Origin: an uncultured Actinomycetes bacterium
GTDB lineage: Bacteria > Actinomycetota > CADDZG01 > WHSQ01
Direction of reading: 5' to 3'
Length of the DNA: 64,000 nt
NCBI GenBank assembly: GCA_937863385.1
Contig: CALMBW010000027.1
Location: forward strand, 1 to 64,000
Below are positions 51,167 to 59,313 of this stretch, piece after piece (the first letter of the stretch is position 1; every line of letters begins with the position of its first letter). Made by a program: the position numbers and the translations under genes. The notes below the pieces were generated by a model, which ran no database searches, had not been told where the DNA came from, and worked only from the letters and a program-made list of their open reading frames with translations.

Positions 51167-51505
51167 CTAGACACTCCTCGGATTCGTACTGCCAACGGAT
51201 ATGACGTCGCCTTCGACCTTCACCTGGTAGGTGGGCTCGGGCTGGGTGGCCGGCAAGATCCGAACGTTGCCGGTTTCGATATTGAAGCGGGAACCGTGCA
51301 GAGGGCACTCGACCTCCATCTCCTCAGGCTCGAACTCGCCATCGGTCAGATAGGCGTGCTCGTGGGTGCAGATGTCGCCCATCGCGTAGATGGTGTCGCC
51401 GACCCGGTACAGCCCGATCAGCTCGCCGCGCAGGTTCACCTGCTTCATTGTGCCGTCGGGCAGCTCGCTCATGCGTGCAACTTCGATGAAGTCGGCCACT
51501 ATCAA
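51167..51505 (-). CDS. Rieske-type [2Fe-2S] ferredoxin in the suf operon
   Basis: The 112-residue protein has Rieske ligands C-x-H in GDICTHEHAYL and C-x-x-H in VECPLHGSRFN. It is like the ferredoxin subunit of non-heme iron oxygenases. Rieske genes often sit in actinobacterial suf operons, between sufD and sufC, and may supply electrons. TTG 51505 overlaps the sufD stop; GTG 51499 is an alternative. Confidence 0.93.
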   Translation of the reverse strand: MIVADFIEVARMSELPDGTMKQVNLRGELIGLYRVGDTIYAMGDICTHEHAYLTDGEFEPEEMEVECPLHGSRFNIETGNVRILPATQPEPTYQVKVEGDVISVGSTNPRSV

Positions 51506-52734
51506 GCACTCATCTCCAGGACCTGCGAGCCTTCGACCTTGCTCGAGATGGCATCGGCCAACTCGTCACGGACGGCAGGCACCCGGATGCGGTCGAGCAC
51601 CTCGCCGAAGAAGCCGAAGACCACCAGCTTCTGAGCGGTCACCCGGTCGATCCCACGGCTCATCAGGTAGAAGAGGTGTTCCTCTTCCACCGGCGAGACG
51701 GTGGCGCCATGGGTACAGCGCACCTCGTTCGCCTCGATCTCGAGCTGAGGGATCGAGCGTGCTTTGGATTCTTCAGATAGCACCAGGTTGCGGTTGGCTT
51801 GATACGCGTCGGTACCTTGAGCTTGCTTCGCGACCTTGATCAAACCCGAGTACTCGGACGTAGAGCGCTCCTTGAGGGCCCCCTTGTAGAGCAGGTCCGA
51901 CACTGCGTGTGGGGCCGCGTGGTTCTGCAGGGTGCGTTGTGCGAAATGTTGGTCCGCGTCGGCGAAGTAGAGCCCGAGCATCTCCGAGAAGGAGCCTTCG
52001 CCCGTCAGCACGGACTCGACCTGCGTTCGAGCGAACGTCGAGCCGAGGTTGACCGCGAGGCTGCGAACGGTCGAGTCCCGATGGCCGGTGAACCGCTGCG
52101 TCTGGAAGTGATGAACGTTGCGGCCCCATCGCTGCAGACTGATGTAGTTGACGGTCGAACCGCGCCGGGCTTCGACCTCGACGACCGACGCACACAGGGC
52201 GGGTCGGTCGGAGTCTTCGGAGCGGAACGAGTCCACGACCGTGAGGCTGGCGTTCTCGTCGACGACGATCGTTGCGTGCGGGAAGACCGAACCCCCCGGC
52301 GCCACCGTGTGGAAAGCCTCGAGCGGCAGCTCGACCTCGACCCCACGCGGCACATACAGGAAGAAGCCTTCGGAAACGAAAGCCCCGTGCAGTGCGGTGA
52401 ACCGGTGCTCGTCGGTGGGCACCTCGGTGAAGTAGTGCTCCTTGAATAGTTCGGCGTGCTGGGTCGCAGCGGTAGCAAGATCGGTGAAGATCACTCCCCT
52501 GTCGGCGACCTCAGCCGGGAGCTCGACCCCCTTGCCGCCCACGGCCGGCACGTCGAACTGTCCGAAATCGAAATCCCTGACGTCGACGTAGCGCCACTCG
52601 TCGCCCTTGGGGTCTGGCATGTCGAGCTTCTCGAAGAGATCGAAGGCGCCGTGGCGGCGCTCGGTCATCCACCCGGGCTCGGATAGCGAGCTCGCGAGGC
52701 CCTCCAGGGCGTCTCTGGTTAGTCTGTCGGTCAT
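51502..52734 (-). CDS. sufD: SufD, SUF scaffold subunit
   Basis: The SufD protein (about 410 residues from ATG 52734) has FFLYVPRGVEVELPLEAFHT and VVEVEARRGSTVNYISLQRW. The terminal SUFBD segments are IPQLEIEANEVRCTHGATVS and LFYLMSRGIDRVTAQ. It pairs with SufB and binds SufC. ATG 52734 is favoured over TTG 52752. It heads the sufD-Rieske-sufC-sufS-sufU operon. An iron-box-like palindrome lies about 80 bases upstream. Confidence 0.94.
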   Translation of the reverse strand: MTDRLTRDALEGLASSLSEPGWMTERRHGAFDLFEKLDMPDPKGDEWRYVDVRDFDFGQFDVPAVGGKGVELPAEVADRGVIFTDLATAATQHAELFKEHYFTEVPTDEHRFTALHGAFVSEGFFLYVPRGVEVELPLEAFHTVAPGGSVFPHATIVVDENASLTVVDSFRSEDSDRPALCASVVEVEARRGSTVNYISLQRWGRNVHHFQTQRFTGHRDSTVRSLAVNLGSTFARTQVESVLTGEGSFSEMLGLYFADADQHFAQRTLQNHAAPHAVSDLLYKGALKERSTSEYSGLIKVAKQAQGTDAYQANRNLVLSEESKARSIPQLEIEANEVRCTHGATVSPVEEEHLFYLMSRGIDRVTAQKLVVFGFFGEVLDRIRVPAVRDELADAISSKVEGSQVLEMSA

Positions 52735-52815
52735 CTGTGACGGTGCTCCCAACGGTTCGTAAGAAGGCCTCTCGGCGGACCGGAGCCAGTTGTGATTTGC
52801 TTCACAAGACTATCA

Positions 52816-52831
52816 GTTAGGCACACCTAAC
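52816..52831. promoter_or_regulatory. DtxR/IdeR-like iron box upstream of sufD
   Basis: The 16-bp sequence GTTAGGCACACCTAAC is a perfect inverted repeat (GTTAGG/CCTAAC, 4-base centre), like half of the TTAGG-x-CCTAA boxes bound by DtxR/IdeR iron regulators. On the sufD strand it is followed by TGATAGTCT, a possible -10. The same arrangement precedes sufB. It also lies 60 bases from the divergent EamA gene. Recognition by a DtxR protein is inferred. Confidence 0.65.
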
Positions 52832-52890
52832 CCAACCCCAGACCGGCCCTCGAGTGGGCCGGCGAGACAGCCCCGGAAGCCTCAAGGAAC

Positions 52891-53820
52891 TTGAACAGCC
52901 CCTCTGCTACCAGCGAACGCAGCCCCGCAGCGGCCCATTCCCAAGGGATCGGGCTGGCCTCTATCGCGCTCGCCGCGATCCTGTGGGCAGTGTCCGCTAA
53001 CGTCGCACGCACGCTGTTCGACGATGGCGTCGACCCCCTAGACCTCACCCCCGCTCGGGCCTACCTGGCGTTGATCTGTCTCGCCACCTTGAGGCCGTGG
53101 AAGGTGCGCCCGCAGGGCCGCACCATCGGGTTGATCGTGGCCCTCGGCATGTCGATCGCACTCGTCAACGCCACCTACTACGTGACCATCGAACGCCTTC
53201 CCGTTGCCGTTGCGATCGTCATCCAGTACACGTCCCCGGTCCTGGTGATCGGATGGATGTCACTGGGTCGCCGGGCACTACCCGGTCCCGATGTGCTCCT
53301 GGGACTGATCGGAGCCGTAGCAGGTGTCGTCTTGGTGTCCGAGTTGGGTTCGGTTTCGCTGGATGAGATCGACGGCGTGGGCGTCGGTCTCGCCTTGGGG
53401 AGCGCATGTCTTTTCGCTACCTACACCCTGCTGTCCGAAGCCGCCGAGAGCAAGCTCGGCCCGGCCGGATCGATGTTCTGGGCCTTCGGCGTAGCAACGA
53501 TCTTCTGGATCGTCGTGCAAGGCGTTCGCGGTTACCCAACGGAACTACTCGGCGGGGACTACCTGCCGCGCGTGGCCTTCGTCGGGATCGTGGGGACCTT
53601 CGCCCCGTTCCTGCTGTTCGTGTGGGGGCTCAAGCGGGTCGCATCCGAGCGAGCAGTGATCGCCGCCTCATTGGAACCCCCCGCGGCAGCACTGGTGGCG
53701 TGGATCTGGCTCGGGCAGTCTTTATCGGTGCTGCAGATCGTTGGTGGAGTCTTGGTCCTCGCGGCGGTGGTGTCTCTCCAAGCACGGGTGCACGAACCGG
53801 CACGCGCCCCAGAGCCCTAG
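52891..53820 (+). CDS. EamA-family drug/metabolite exporter (DMT superfamily)
   Basis: The 309-residue protein has ten transmembrane helices in two EamA repeats (about 20-140 and 160-300), with family features such as ALAAILWAVSANVARTLF, VIQYTSPVLVIGWM and FAPFLLFVWGLKRVASERA. DMT exporters carry amino acids, purines or drugs out of the cell. TTG 52891 is taken as start. It is divergent from sufD. Confidence 0.9.
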   Translation: MNSPSATSERSPAAAHSQGIGLASIALAAILWAVSANVARTLFDDGVDPLDLTPARAYLALICLATLRPWKVRPQGRTIGLIVALGMSIALVNATYYVTIERLPVAVAIVIQYTSPVLVIGWMSLGRRALPGPDVLLGLIGAVAGVVLVSELGSVSLDEIDGVGVGLALGSACLFATYTLLSEAAESKLGPAGSMFWAFGVATIFWIVVQGVRGYPTELLGGDYLPRVAFVGIVGTFAPFLLFVWGLKRVASERAVIAASLEPPAAALVAWIWLGQSLSVLQIVGGVLVLAAVVSLQARVHEPARAPEP

Positions 53821-53835
53821 GACGCGCGCGGACCT

Positions 53836-54879
53836 CTAGCCGACCTCGACCGCTGCTTCGGCATGAGTGGCCAGGTGTTCGCCGATCAGGGGGGCGAACT
53901 TGAACCCATGCCCGCTGCACGGTGATCCCACGACGATCCGTCCGTGACGTTCCATCACGAAGCTCTCGTCGGGCGTGTTGGTGTAGAGGCAGGTTTCCTT
54001 CAGATGCGGGAACGGCTCTGCCCAGGGGAACATCTTGGCTACCCAGGCCTGGATCCGCTCGACCGACTCGGGGTCGGGCTCGCCGATGTCGTTGGGATCG
54101 GCGACGGGCCCAGCGATGTGTTCGCCCACCTTTATCCCCTGACCCAGACTCGGCAGGGCGTAGATCAGCGGATCTTCCCAGGAGACAAGGGTAGGGATCC
54201 GCTCGTCTGGGACCTTGAAGTAGGCGACGGTTTCGCGCGTCGGAGTAACGTCGAGGTCTATCCCTACCTTCGCAAGCAATGGCTTCGCCCACGATCCGGC
54301 GGTGACCACAACGGCGCGCGCCTCGAACTCGTGAGTCATGGTCGATACCTTGATGAACTTGCCGTCCTCGAACTTGACCGCCTGCGCGTTGTCGTGGATC
54401 TCGGCCCCCTCTTCGAGCGCCAGCCGCGCGAGCGCGTACCAGGTTCGTTCGGCCCCCACGACGGCACCGTCGGGTTGATAGAGGACCGTTTCGTCGTCCC
54501 CTACGTTGACCATCGGGAAACGCCTCTTGACGTCCGCTCCATCGAGCACCTCGTACGGAATGCGCACGGCGTCGAGTGCTTCGATGTTGGCATCCAGGTT
54601 CGGGCCGACATCTAACCCGCCCACGGTGGTCATCAGCCGTTCGCCTGCTTCGGCTTCGAGCTCCTTCCACAGCAGATGTGCTTCTTGAGCCATCTGCACG
54701 TAGCCCTTCTCGGGGTACGAATACCTGAAGATGCGTGCTGCGCCGTGAGAAGAACCCCGCTTATGCCCGATCTGGAACCTCTCGAGGAGCGCCACCTTGC
54801 GGCCCCGCCGCGCCAGGGCCCGCGTCGTTGCCGTTCCCATCACCCCGCCGCCGATCACAACGACGTCGTACTTGCTCAT
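53836..54879 (-). CDS. solA: Sarcosine/N-methyl-amino-acid oxidase, FAD type
   Basis: The 347-residue flavoenzyme has the dinucleotide motif VVVIGGGVMGTATTRALARRG. It also has GSSHGAARIFRYSY (FAD/substrate), the covalent-FAD Cys region CLYTNTPDESF and GSPCSGHGFKFAPLIGEHLA. That set is typical of monomeric sarcosine oxidase and SolA. It oxidises N-methyl amines to formaldehyde and the amine. The ATGA overlap with the acetyltransferase suggests an operon. Substrate is inferred by family only. Confidence 0.85.
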   Translation of the reverse strand: MSKYDVVVIGGGVMGTATTRALARRGRKVALLERFQIGHKRGSSHGAARIFRYSYPEKGYVQMAQEAHLLWKELEAEAGERLMTTVGGLDVGPNLDANIEALDAVRIPYEVLDGADVKRRFPMVNVGDDETVLYQPDGAVVGAERTWYALARLALEEGAEIHDNAQAVKFEDGKFIKVSTMTHEFEARAVVVTAGSWAKPLLAKVGIDLDVTPTRETVAYFKVPDERIPTLVSWEDPLIYALPSLGQGIKVGEHIAGPVADPNDIGEPDPESVERIQAWVAKMFPWAEPFPHLKETCLYTNTPDESFVMERHGRIVVGSPCSGHGFKFAPLIGEHLATHAEAAVEVG

Positions 54880-55397
54880 GCCACCTCACCGCTGCCTCGG
54901 ATCACGTAACGTGCCATCTCCTTGCCGTAGTAGATGCCCCTGCCGTCGAAGTGCATGCCCACCTTCTCCATCACCCGGCGAGAAACGAAGTGATCGGTCT
55001 CGGCGACGGCGATTATCTCGTCCAGGCCGAGCTCATCAAGGCCATAGTCAACGACCGCACCTGCCGCTTCACCTCCGTAGCCACGGCCCCAACGTGACCG
55101 TGCCAGATGGTAGGCGAGCTCCACTTCGGTCCCTTTCCCTTCGACGAGCACCAGGCCACAGTCTCCGATCATCTCGCCGGTTTCTCGCTCCTCGATCGCC
55201 CACAGGGAGAAGCCGTGCCTGTCATTGTGTTCGATCAGCCACGCGAGCCGCTCATGGGAATGGTCGAGGTCACGAGACACCCCCGAAGGGATGCGCGCCA
55301 TAACCTGCGGGTCGCCGAAGACCGCATGGAAAGGCTCTAGGTCGTCCATCCGCAGAGGCCTGATCAGCAGGCGTTCGGTTTCCAGTGGAAGCGGCAC
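54876..55397 (-). CDS. GNAT family N-acetyltransferase (RimJ/RimL-like)
   Basis: The 173-residue enzyme of the Acetyltransf_3 type starts PLPLETERLLIRPLRMDDLE. It has the acetyl-CoA-binding RSRWGRGYGGEAAGAVVDYGL (Q/R-x-x-G-x-G/A), LDEIIAVAETDHFVSRRVMEK and a final KVGMHFDGRG. RimJ/L-type enzymes acetylate protein N termini or small amines. GTG 55397 lies directly after a small upstream open frame. Confidence 0.9.
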   Translation of the reverse strand: MPLPLETERLLIRPLRMDDLEPFHAVFGDPQVMARIPSGVSRDLDHSHERLAWLIEHNDRHGFSLWAIEERETGEMIGDCGLVLVEGKGTEVELAYHLARSRWGRGYGGEAAGAVVDYGLDELGLDEIIAVAETDHFVSRRVMEKVGMHFDGRGIYYGKEMARYVIRGSGEVA

Positions 55398-55496
55398 CTA
55401 CCACCCCCACAGATCGTCTCGGGCTCGCATCGGCATGGTGCGGGGGCCGAGGTAGAGGACCACCACGATCGCCACACACGCCAGTCTGCGCCTCAT
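55398..55496 (-). CDS. Possible 32-aa membrane peptide upstream of the acetyltransferase
   Basis: The frame starts MRRRLACVAIVVVLYLGP and ends DDLWGW. One hydrophobic helix, a strongly positive N terminus and a TAG right next to the acetyltransferase start suggest coupling. TAGAGT lies 6 bases before the ATG, so a leaderless transcript is possible. The evidence is weak: it is short, and I have only codon-level arguments. Confidence 0.3.
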   Translation of the reverse strand: MRRRLACVAIVVVLYLGPRTMPMRARDDLWGW

Positions 55497-55607
55497 CCCC
55501 CGACTCTATGGGAAGGAGTCGGGCCAGTCACGGTCGGCTCTTCTTCCCATCACCGCACTACCGCCTCCAGACAGCCCGGTCCAGCAAAGGTCGGTTACAG
55601 GTATGCA

Positions 55608-55633
55608 AGAGGGGCACCCGAAGGTGCCCCTCT
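55608..55633. terminator. Hairpin downstream of sufB
   Basis: A perfect 11-bp stem AGAGGGGCACC/GGTGCCCCTCT with a CGAA loop lies about 97 bases after the sufB stop on the minus strand. The rest of the sufB-to-acetyltransferase gap (about 330 bases) holds no gene except the small frame at 55398-55496. Confidence 0.75.
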
Positions 55634-55729
55634 GTAGTCCGTGTGTGGTTCAGCTTTTCGAGTTGGGAGGCTCGGAAGAGATGTCCCACGCAACGGAACC
55701 TCTGAAAACTCTTCCCAGAATGTTCTCCG

Positions 55730-58381
55730 TCAACCTACCGAGCCCTCCATCTGGAGCTCGACAAGCCTCTGAAGTTCGACGGCGTACTCCATCGGAAGCT
55801 CCTTGGTGATGGGCTCGATGAACCCACGAACGATCATCTGCATCGCCTGCGTCTCGTCTAGACCCCGGCTCATCAGATAGAAAAGCTGCTCCTCGGAGAC
55901 CTTTGAAACCGTGGCCTCGTGACTGACCGCCGCGGTCTCCTCTTCGATCTCGATGTAGGGGTAGGTGTCGCTGCGAGAGATGTCGTCCAAGATCAAGGCG
56001 TCGCAGATCACGTGGGACTTCGCGTTGCGGGCGTCGTCCTCGATCCGCACCAGTCCCCGGTAGCCCGCCCGGCCGCCATCCTTGCTGATCGACTTGGAAG
56101 TGATCGATGAAGAGGTGTTGGGGGCCGCGTGAACCATCTTGCCACCCGCATCCTGGTGCTGGCCGTCGCCCGCATAAGCGATCGAAAGCACCTCTCCGCG
56201 AGCATGCTCGCCGAGCAGATACACGGCCGGGTACTTCATTGTGACCTTCGAATTGTGGACGATGAAGCCCTGAGAGACGAAGTTGCCCGTTCCTTCAACC
56301 TCGATGTCCCATGTCGGCACAACCTCCAGAGGCTCGGACACCTCGACCTTGTGAACCTCCACGGTTTCGGGAAGCTCGATGGATGACCGCCCGATCTTTC
56401 GGAAGCGGGGACGTTCAAGGGTCTCTTGAGCCAAAGCCGCCCGGCGCAATCCCTCGGAAACGAAAGTCAGCAAACGCTCATCCGTCCTGAACTCGAGCCT
56501 GTGGGACCCGCGGGACCGCGAATCGACGCCTAGGATCTGAACCTTGCGCCCCTCGTGCTCGGTATAGACCTTGGCGGGGATCCCCAGAGAGGTAAGGATC
56601 ACTGCGGTGTCCTCGAGCAGAGTTCTGTTAACCGATTTGATCGAAAAGCCACGCCTGCCGGCCGGTGCGCAGCCATCCGAGTCCAAGTACCCGGCAACGA
56701 AACTGAGGCGCTGGGTTTCGGGAAGGCTGATAACCCAATCGGGGACCCTCTTTTCATTCGCTCCCGTGGTAAAGCCGTGGCCTTCGAAGAAATCGGCCAG
56801 CTCGACGCTGTTCCATGTCAGCGCGATGCCATCCTTGCGTGCCGTCGGTGCTACGCCGGGTAGGACCGCGTCCATCACTTGGGTCAAGCGATCACGTGCC
56901 CGATCGCTAGCGGGTACTGCAAACACAACTTTCGCCCAGCGGGTTCCGCCGTTGGAAGACGGGGCACGCTCGATCGAACCGTCGCCGGTGAAGAGACCGA
57001 ACAACCACATGAGGTCGTCGGTGGTCTCTTCAAAAGGATGCATCCGGCGAGCCCGTACGCGCGACGCCGCGAATCCCTCGCCATACTGGTTGGAATTCTC
57101 GAACGTCGTTTCTAAGGAAGGCATCTCGAGCTTGAAAGGCGCGCCGTAGTCAAGGCTCGTGACGGGCACGATCGCCCTTTCGAGATGGTCGGCGCGCACG
57201 TAAGCGAGGTCGTAGCGGCCAAGTTTCTTAGCTGCGGACTCGTCGTACGTGAACGAATAGAACGGGTGGTTGTCGGTTACCCGCAGGCTGCGCGCTCCAA
57301 CCTTGACCTCTCTGACCGGCTGATGTCCCGAGAACTTCTTCCCTAGGACGGTTCGCCAGACGAGGTCACCTGTAGTGTCATCGTACGAAGCGATCTGCTC
57401 GCCTGGGGTTAGATCCTCGATCGCCTTCACCCCTGCCGGCGTGGTGACCTGAGAGCCCTCTGCCAGACAGCCGAGGTTGCCGTCGACCCATTCCATGATG
57501 CCGCCCTGGTAGCAGACGGCACGTTTGGTGACCAGGTTGTACACGTTGTTGGACCAGTTCTGGATGGTCGTGTACCGGCACCGGGCATCCTTCTTGACGA
57601 TGATCTCGACCACCGCAGAGTGCAGGGAGTCGCTGGAGTACACGGGGGCCGAGCAACCTTCCACATAGTGCACGTACGCGCCCTCGTCAACGATTATCAG
57701 CGTGCGCTCGAACTGACCCATGTTCTCTTGGTTGATGCGGAAGTACGCCTGCAGAGGGATTTCGACCTCTACGCCCGGTGGCACATAGATGAATGAACCG
57801 CCCGACCACACCGCGGAGTTGAGAGCTGCGAACTTGTTGTCGGCAGGCGGGATGACCGTGCCGAAGTACTGCTTGACGATCTCGGGATGCTCGCGCAGGG
57901 CCGTATCCATGTCCGAAAAGATGATCCCGCGCTTCTCAAGCTCTTCCTGGGTCTTGTGGTACACCACCTCGGATTCATATTGAGCTGTTACGCCACCGAG
58001 GTACTTCTTTTCGGCCTCGGGGATACCTAGCTTGTCCCAAGTGGCCTTGATGTCCTCGGGCATGTCGTCCCAGGACTTCACCTGGTTCATCGGCTTGATG
58101 TAGTAGTAGATGTCATCGAAGTCGATGTCGGACAGGTCGGCACCCCACTTAGGCATGGGCTTGCGTTCGAAGATGTCGAGTGACTTATGCCGGAACTTTC
58201 GCATCCAGTCGGGCTCGCCCTTACGGTCGCTCATCATGTCGAGCACACCGTGATGGAGGCCTTTCTCGGGCTTCTCATCGTACGAAGTGGCATCGTGCCA
58301 GCCGTACTTGTAGTCGCCCTTTAGGGCTCGTACCTGCTCTTGCTCTTGCTGAACCTTCAGGTCTTCGGCTTCAGTGGACAC
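55730..58381 (-). CDS. sufB: SufB with in-frame intein
   Basis: SufB is the scaffold of the SUF Fe-S system. From GTG 58381 (after GAGGAG; a GTG at 58402 overlaps that site) the 883-residue precursor comprises an N-extein (1-304), a 406-residue intein (305-710) and a C-extein of 173 residues. Joined, the exteins make a SufB of 477 residues, the normal length. SufB features: VEIPLQAYFRINQENMGQFE, the Cys of YVEGCSAPVY and, after the intein, SKVTMKYPAVYLLGEHARGE and MSRGLDETQAMQM. It lies apart from sufD-sufU on the same strand, separated by three unrelated genes. An iron-box-like site lies upstream. Confidence 0.96.
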   Translation of the reverse strand: MSTEAEDLKVQQEQEQVRALKGDYKYGWHDATSYDEKPEKGLHHGVLDMMSDRKGEPDWMRKFRHKSLDIFERKPMPKWGADLSDIDFDDIYYYIKPMNQVKSWDDMPEDIKATWDKLGIPEAEKKYLGGVTAQYESEVVYHKTQEELEKRGIIFSDMDTALREHPEIVKQYFGTVIPPADNKFAALNSAVWSGGSFIYVPPGVEVEIPLQAYFRINQENMGQFERTLIIVDEGAYVHYVEGCSAPVYSSDSLHSAVVEIIVKKDARCRYTTIQNWSNNVYNLVTKRAVCYQGGIMEWVDGNLGCLAEGSQVTTPAGVKAIEDLTPGEQIASYDDTTGDLVWRTVLGKKFSGHQPVREVKVGARSLRVTDNHPFYSFTYDESAAKKLGRYDLAYVRADHLERAIVPVTSLDYGAPFKLEMPSLETTFENSNQYGEGFAASRVRARRMHPFEETTDDLMWLFGLFTGDGSIERAPSSNGGTRWAKVVFAVPASDRARDRLTQVMDAVLPGVAPTARKDGIALTWNSVELADFFEGHGFTTGANEKRVPDWVISLPETQRLSFVAGYLDSDGCAPAGRRGFSIKSVNRTLLEDTAVILTSLGIPAKVYTEHEGRKVQILGVDSRSRGSHRLEFRTDERLLTFVSEGLRRAALAQETLERPRFRKIGRSSIELPETVEVHKVEVSEPLEVVPTWDIEVEGTGNFVSQGFIVHNSKVTMKYPAVYLLGEHARGEVLSIAYAGDGQHQDAGGKMVHAAPNTSSSITSKSISKDGGRAGYRGLVRIEDDARNAKSHVICDALILDDISRSDTYPYIEIEEETAAVSHEATVSKVSEEQLFYLMSRGLDETQAMQMIVRGFIEPITKELPMEYAVELQRLVELQMEGSVG
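56252..57469 (-). other. LAGLIDADG intein in SufB (406 aa)
   Basis: The intein starts with Cys (CLAEGSQVTTP) and ends in His-Asn before a Ser (FIVHN then SKVT). Block A: CLAEGSQV. Block B: TDNHPF (65-70). Homing-endonuclease motifs: LMWLFGLFTGDG (153-164) and FVAGYLDSDG (257-266). Block F/G: TWDIEVEGTGNFVSQGFIVHN. All splicing residues are present, and both DOD motifs keep their acidic residue, so the element looks able to splice and perhaps to home. Confidence 0.95.
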
Positions 58382-58432
58382 GCAGCAAACACTCCTCTGC
58401 ACAGCTGGACGGTCGGTGAAGTAACTCTAGCA

Positions 58433-58448
58433 GTTAGGCCCGCCTAAC
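58433..58448. promoter_or_regulatory. DtxR/IdeR-like iron box upstream of sufB
   Basis: GTTAGGCCCGCCTAAC is a perfect inverted repeat of the same GTTAGG/CCTAAC arms and 4-base centre as upstream of sufD. On the sufB strand it is followed by TGCTAGAGT, equivalent to TGATAGTCT at sufD. A protein bound here would cover the -10 region. This implies co-regulation of the two suf units by iron. Confidence 0.65.
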
Positions 58449-58524
58449 CCGGCCCCGATCTTCGGTGCACCTAACTTCCCTCTACCATCCAGAACGCCCC
58501 GCCACAGCAACGGATTCCCTGGGG

Positions 58525-59313
58525 CTATGTAGGCGACGAACGGGGGTCGAGCGGGGCCTCGGCAGCAGGGAGATCGACGTCGTCCTGCTCCCCGGCGTGG
58601 AAGCCCGGGCCTTGGGAGACGACGCGGAAAGACTCGGCGTAGGCGTAACCGTGCGGCGCCCCCAACTCGGCACACCAACCCCTCACCCACTCGCCCACCG
58701 CGGCGGTGTCGTCACCGATCTGGCTGCGATGACAGGTTAGAGCCTCGATCTTGCGATCGATGGTCGAGGTGATGTCCACCACCACCGGGCCGCCGGCGGG
58801 ACCTGTGATCCACAGCTCCCTCAGCCCTCGCCAGGGGTCCAGACCTTCGCTTAACAACTCGGGAAAGATCCCAGGGGTAGTCCCTGCGGTCATCGAGACA
58901 TCGAGCGAAGCCTGACCCACTGCCCGGTGATCGGGATGATTGATGAAGCGGTCGTCGACGACAGGCGTGGGGTCAAGGACAACGAAGCGGTGGGGTTTGT
59001 AGCGACGAAATACCCGCGCTATGTCACGCCGCAGATCGAGGTTGTATTCGACATAACCGTCTCGATGGTTCAGCCACACGATCTCGGTCACACCGACCAC
59101 GGAAGCCGCGGCCTCGGATTCCGTTACCCGGATGTCATGCAGCTTCTTTCCCATCAGGTCACGGTCTTGGGTTCCAGCCGTTCCATCGGTGGCGATGCAG
59201 TAGGTGACCTCGGCCCCCTCGTCGGTCCACTTAGCGACGGTGCCGGCGCAAGAGAATTCGATGTCATCCGGATGAGCCGAGATGACGAGTGCCCGCCAGG
59301 GTTGCTTGGTCAT
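58525..59313 (-). CDS. PIG-L/LmbE-type zinc deacetylase (MshB-like)
   Basis: The 262-residue protein has zinc ligands in AHPDDIEFSCAG and in INHPDHRAVGQ. TDGTAGTQDRDLMG and VWLNHRDGYVEYNLDLRRD are also typical of actinobacterial GlcNAc-type deacetylases (MshB/Mca). Family members deacetylate GlcNAc-inositol in mycothiol synthesis or mycothiol conjugates. Which of these applies cannot be told. The start overlaps the Usp gene stop by ATGA. Confidence 0.85.
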   Translation of the reverse strand: MTKQPWRALVISAHPDDIEFSCAGTVAKWTDEGAEVTYCIATDGTAGTQDRDLMGKKLHDIRVTESEAAASVVGVTEIVWLNHRDGYVEYNLDLRRDIARVFRRYKPHRFVVLDPTPVVDDRFINHPDHRAVGQASLDVSMTAGTTPGIFPELLSEGLDPWRGLRELWITGPAGGPVVVDITSTIDRKIEALTCHRSQIGDDTAAVGEWVRGWCAELGAPHGYAYAESFRVVSQGPGFHAGEQDDVDLPAAEAPLDPRSSPT

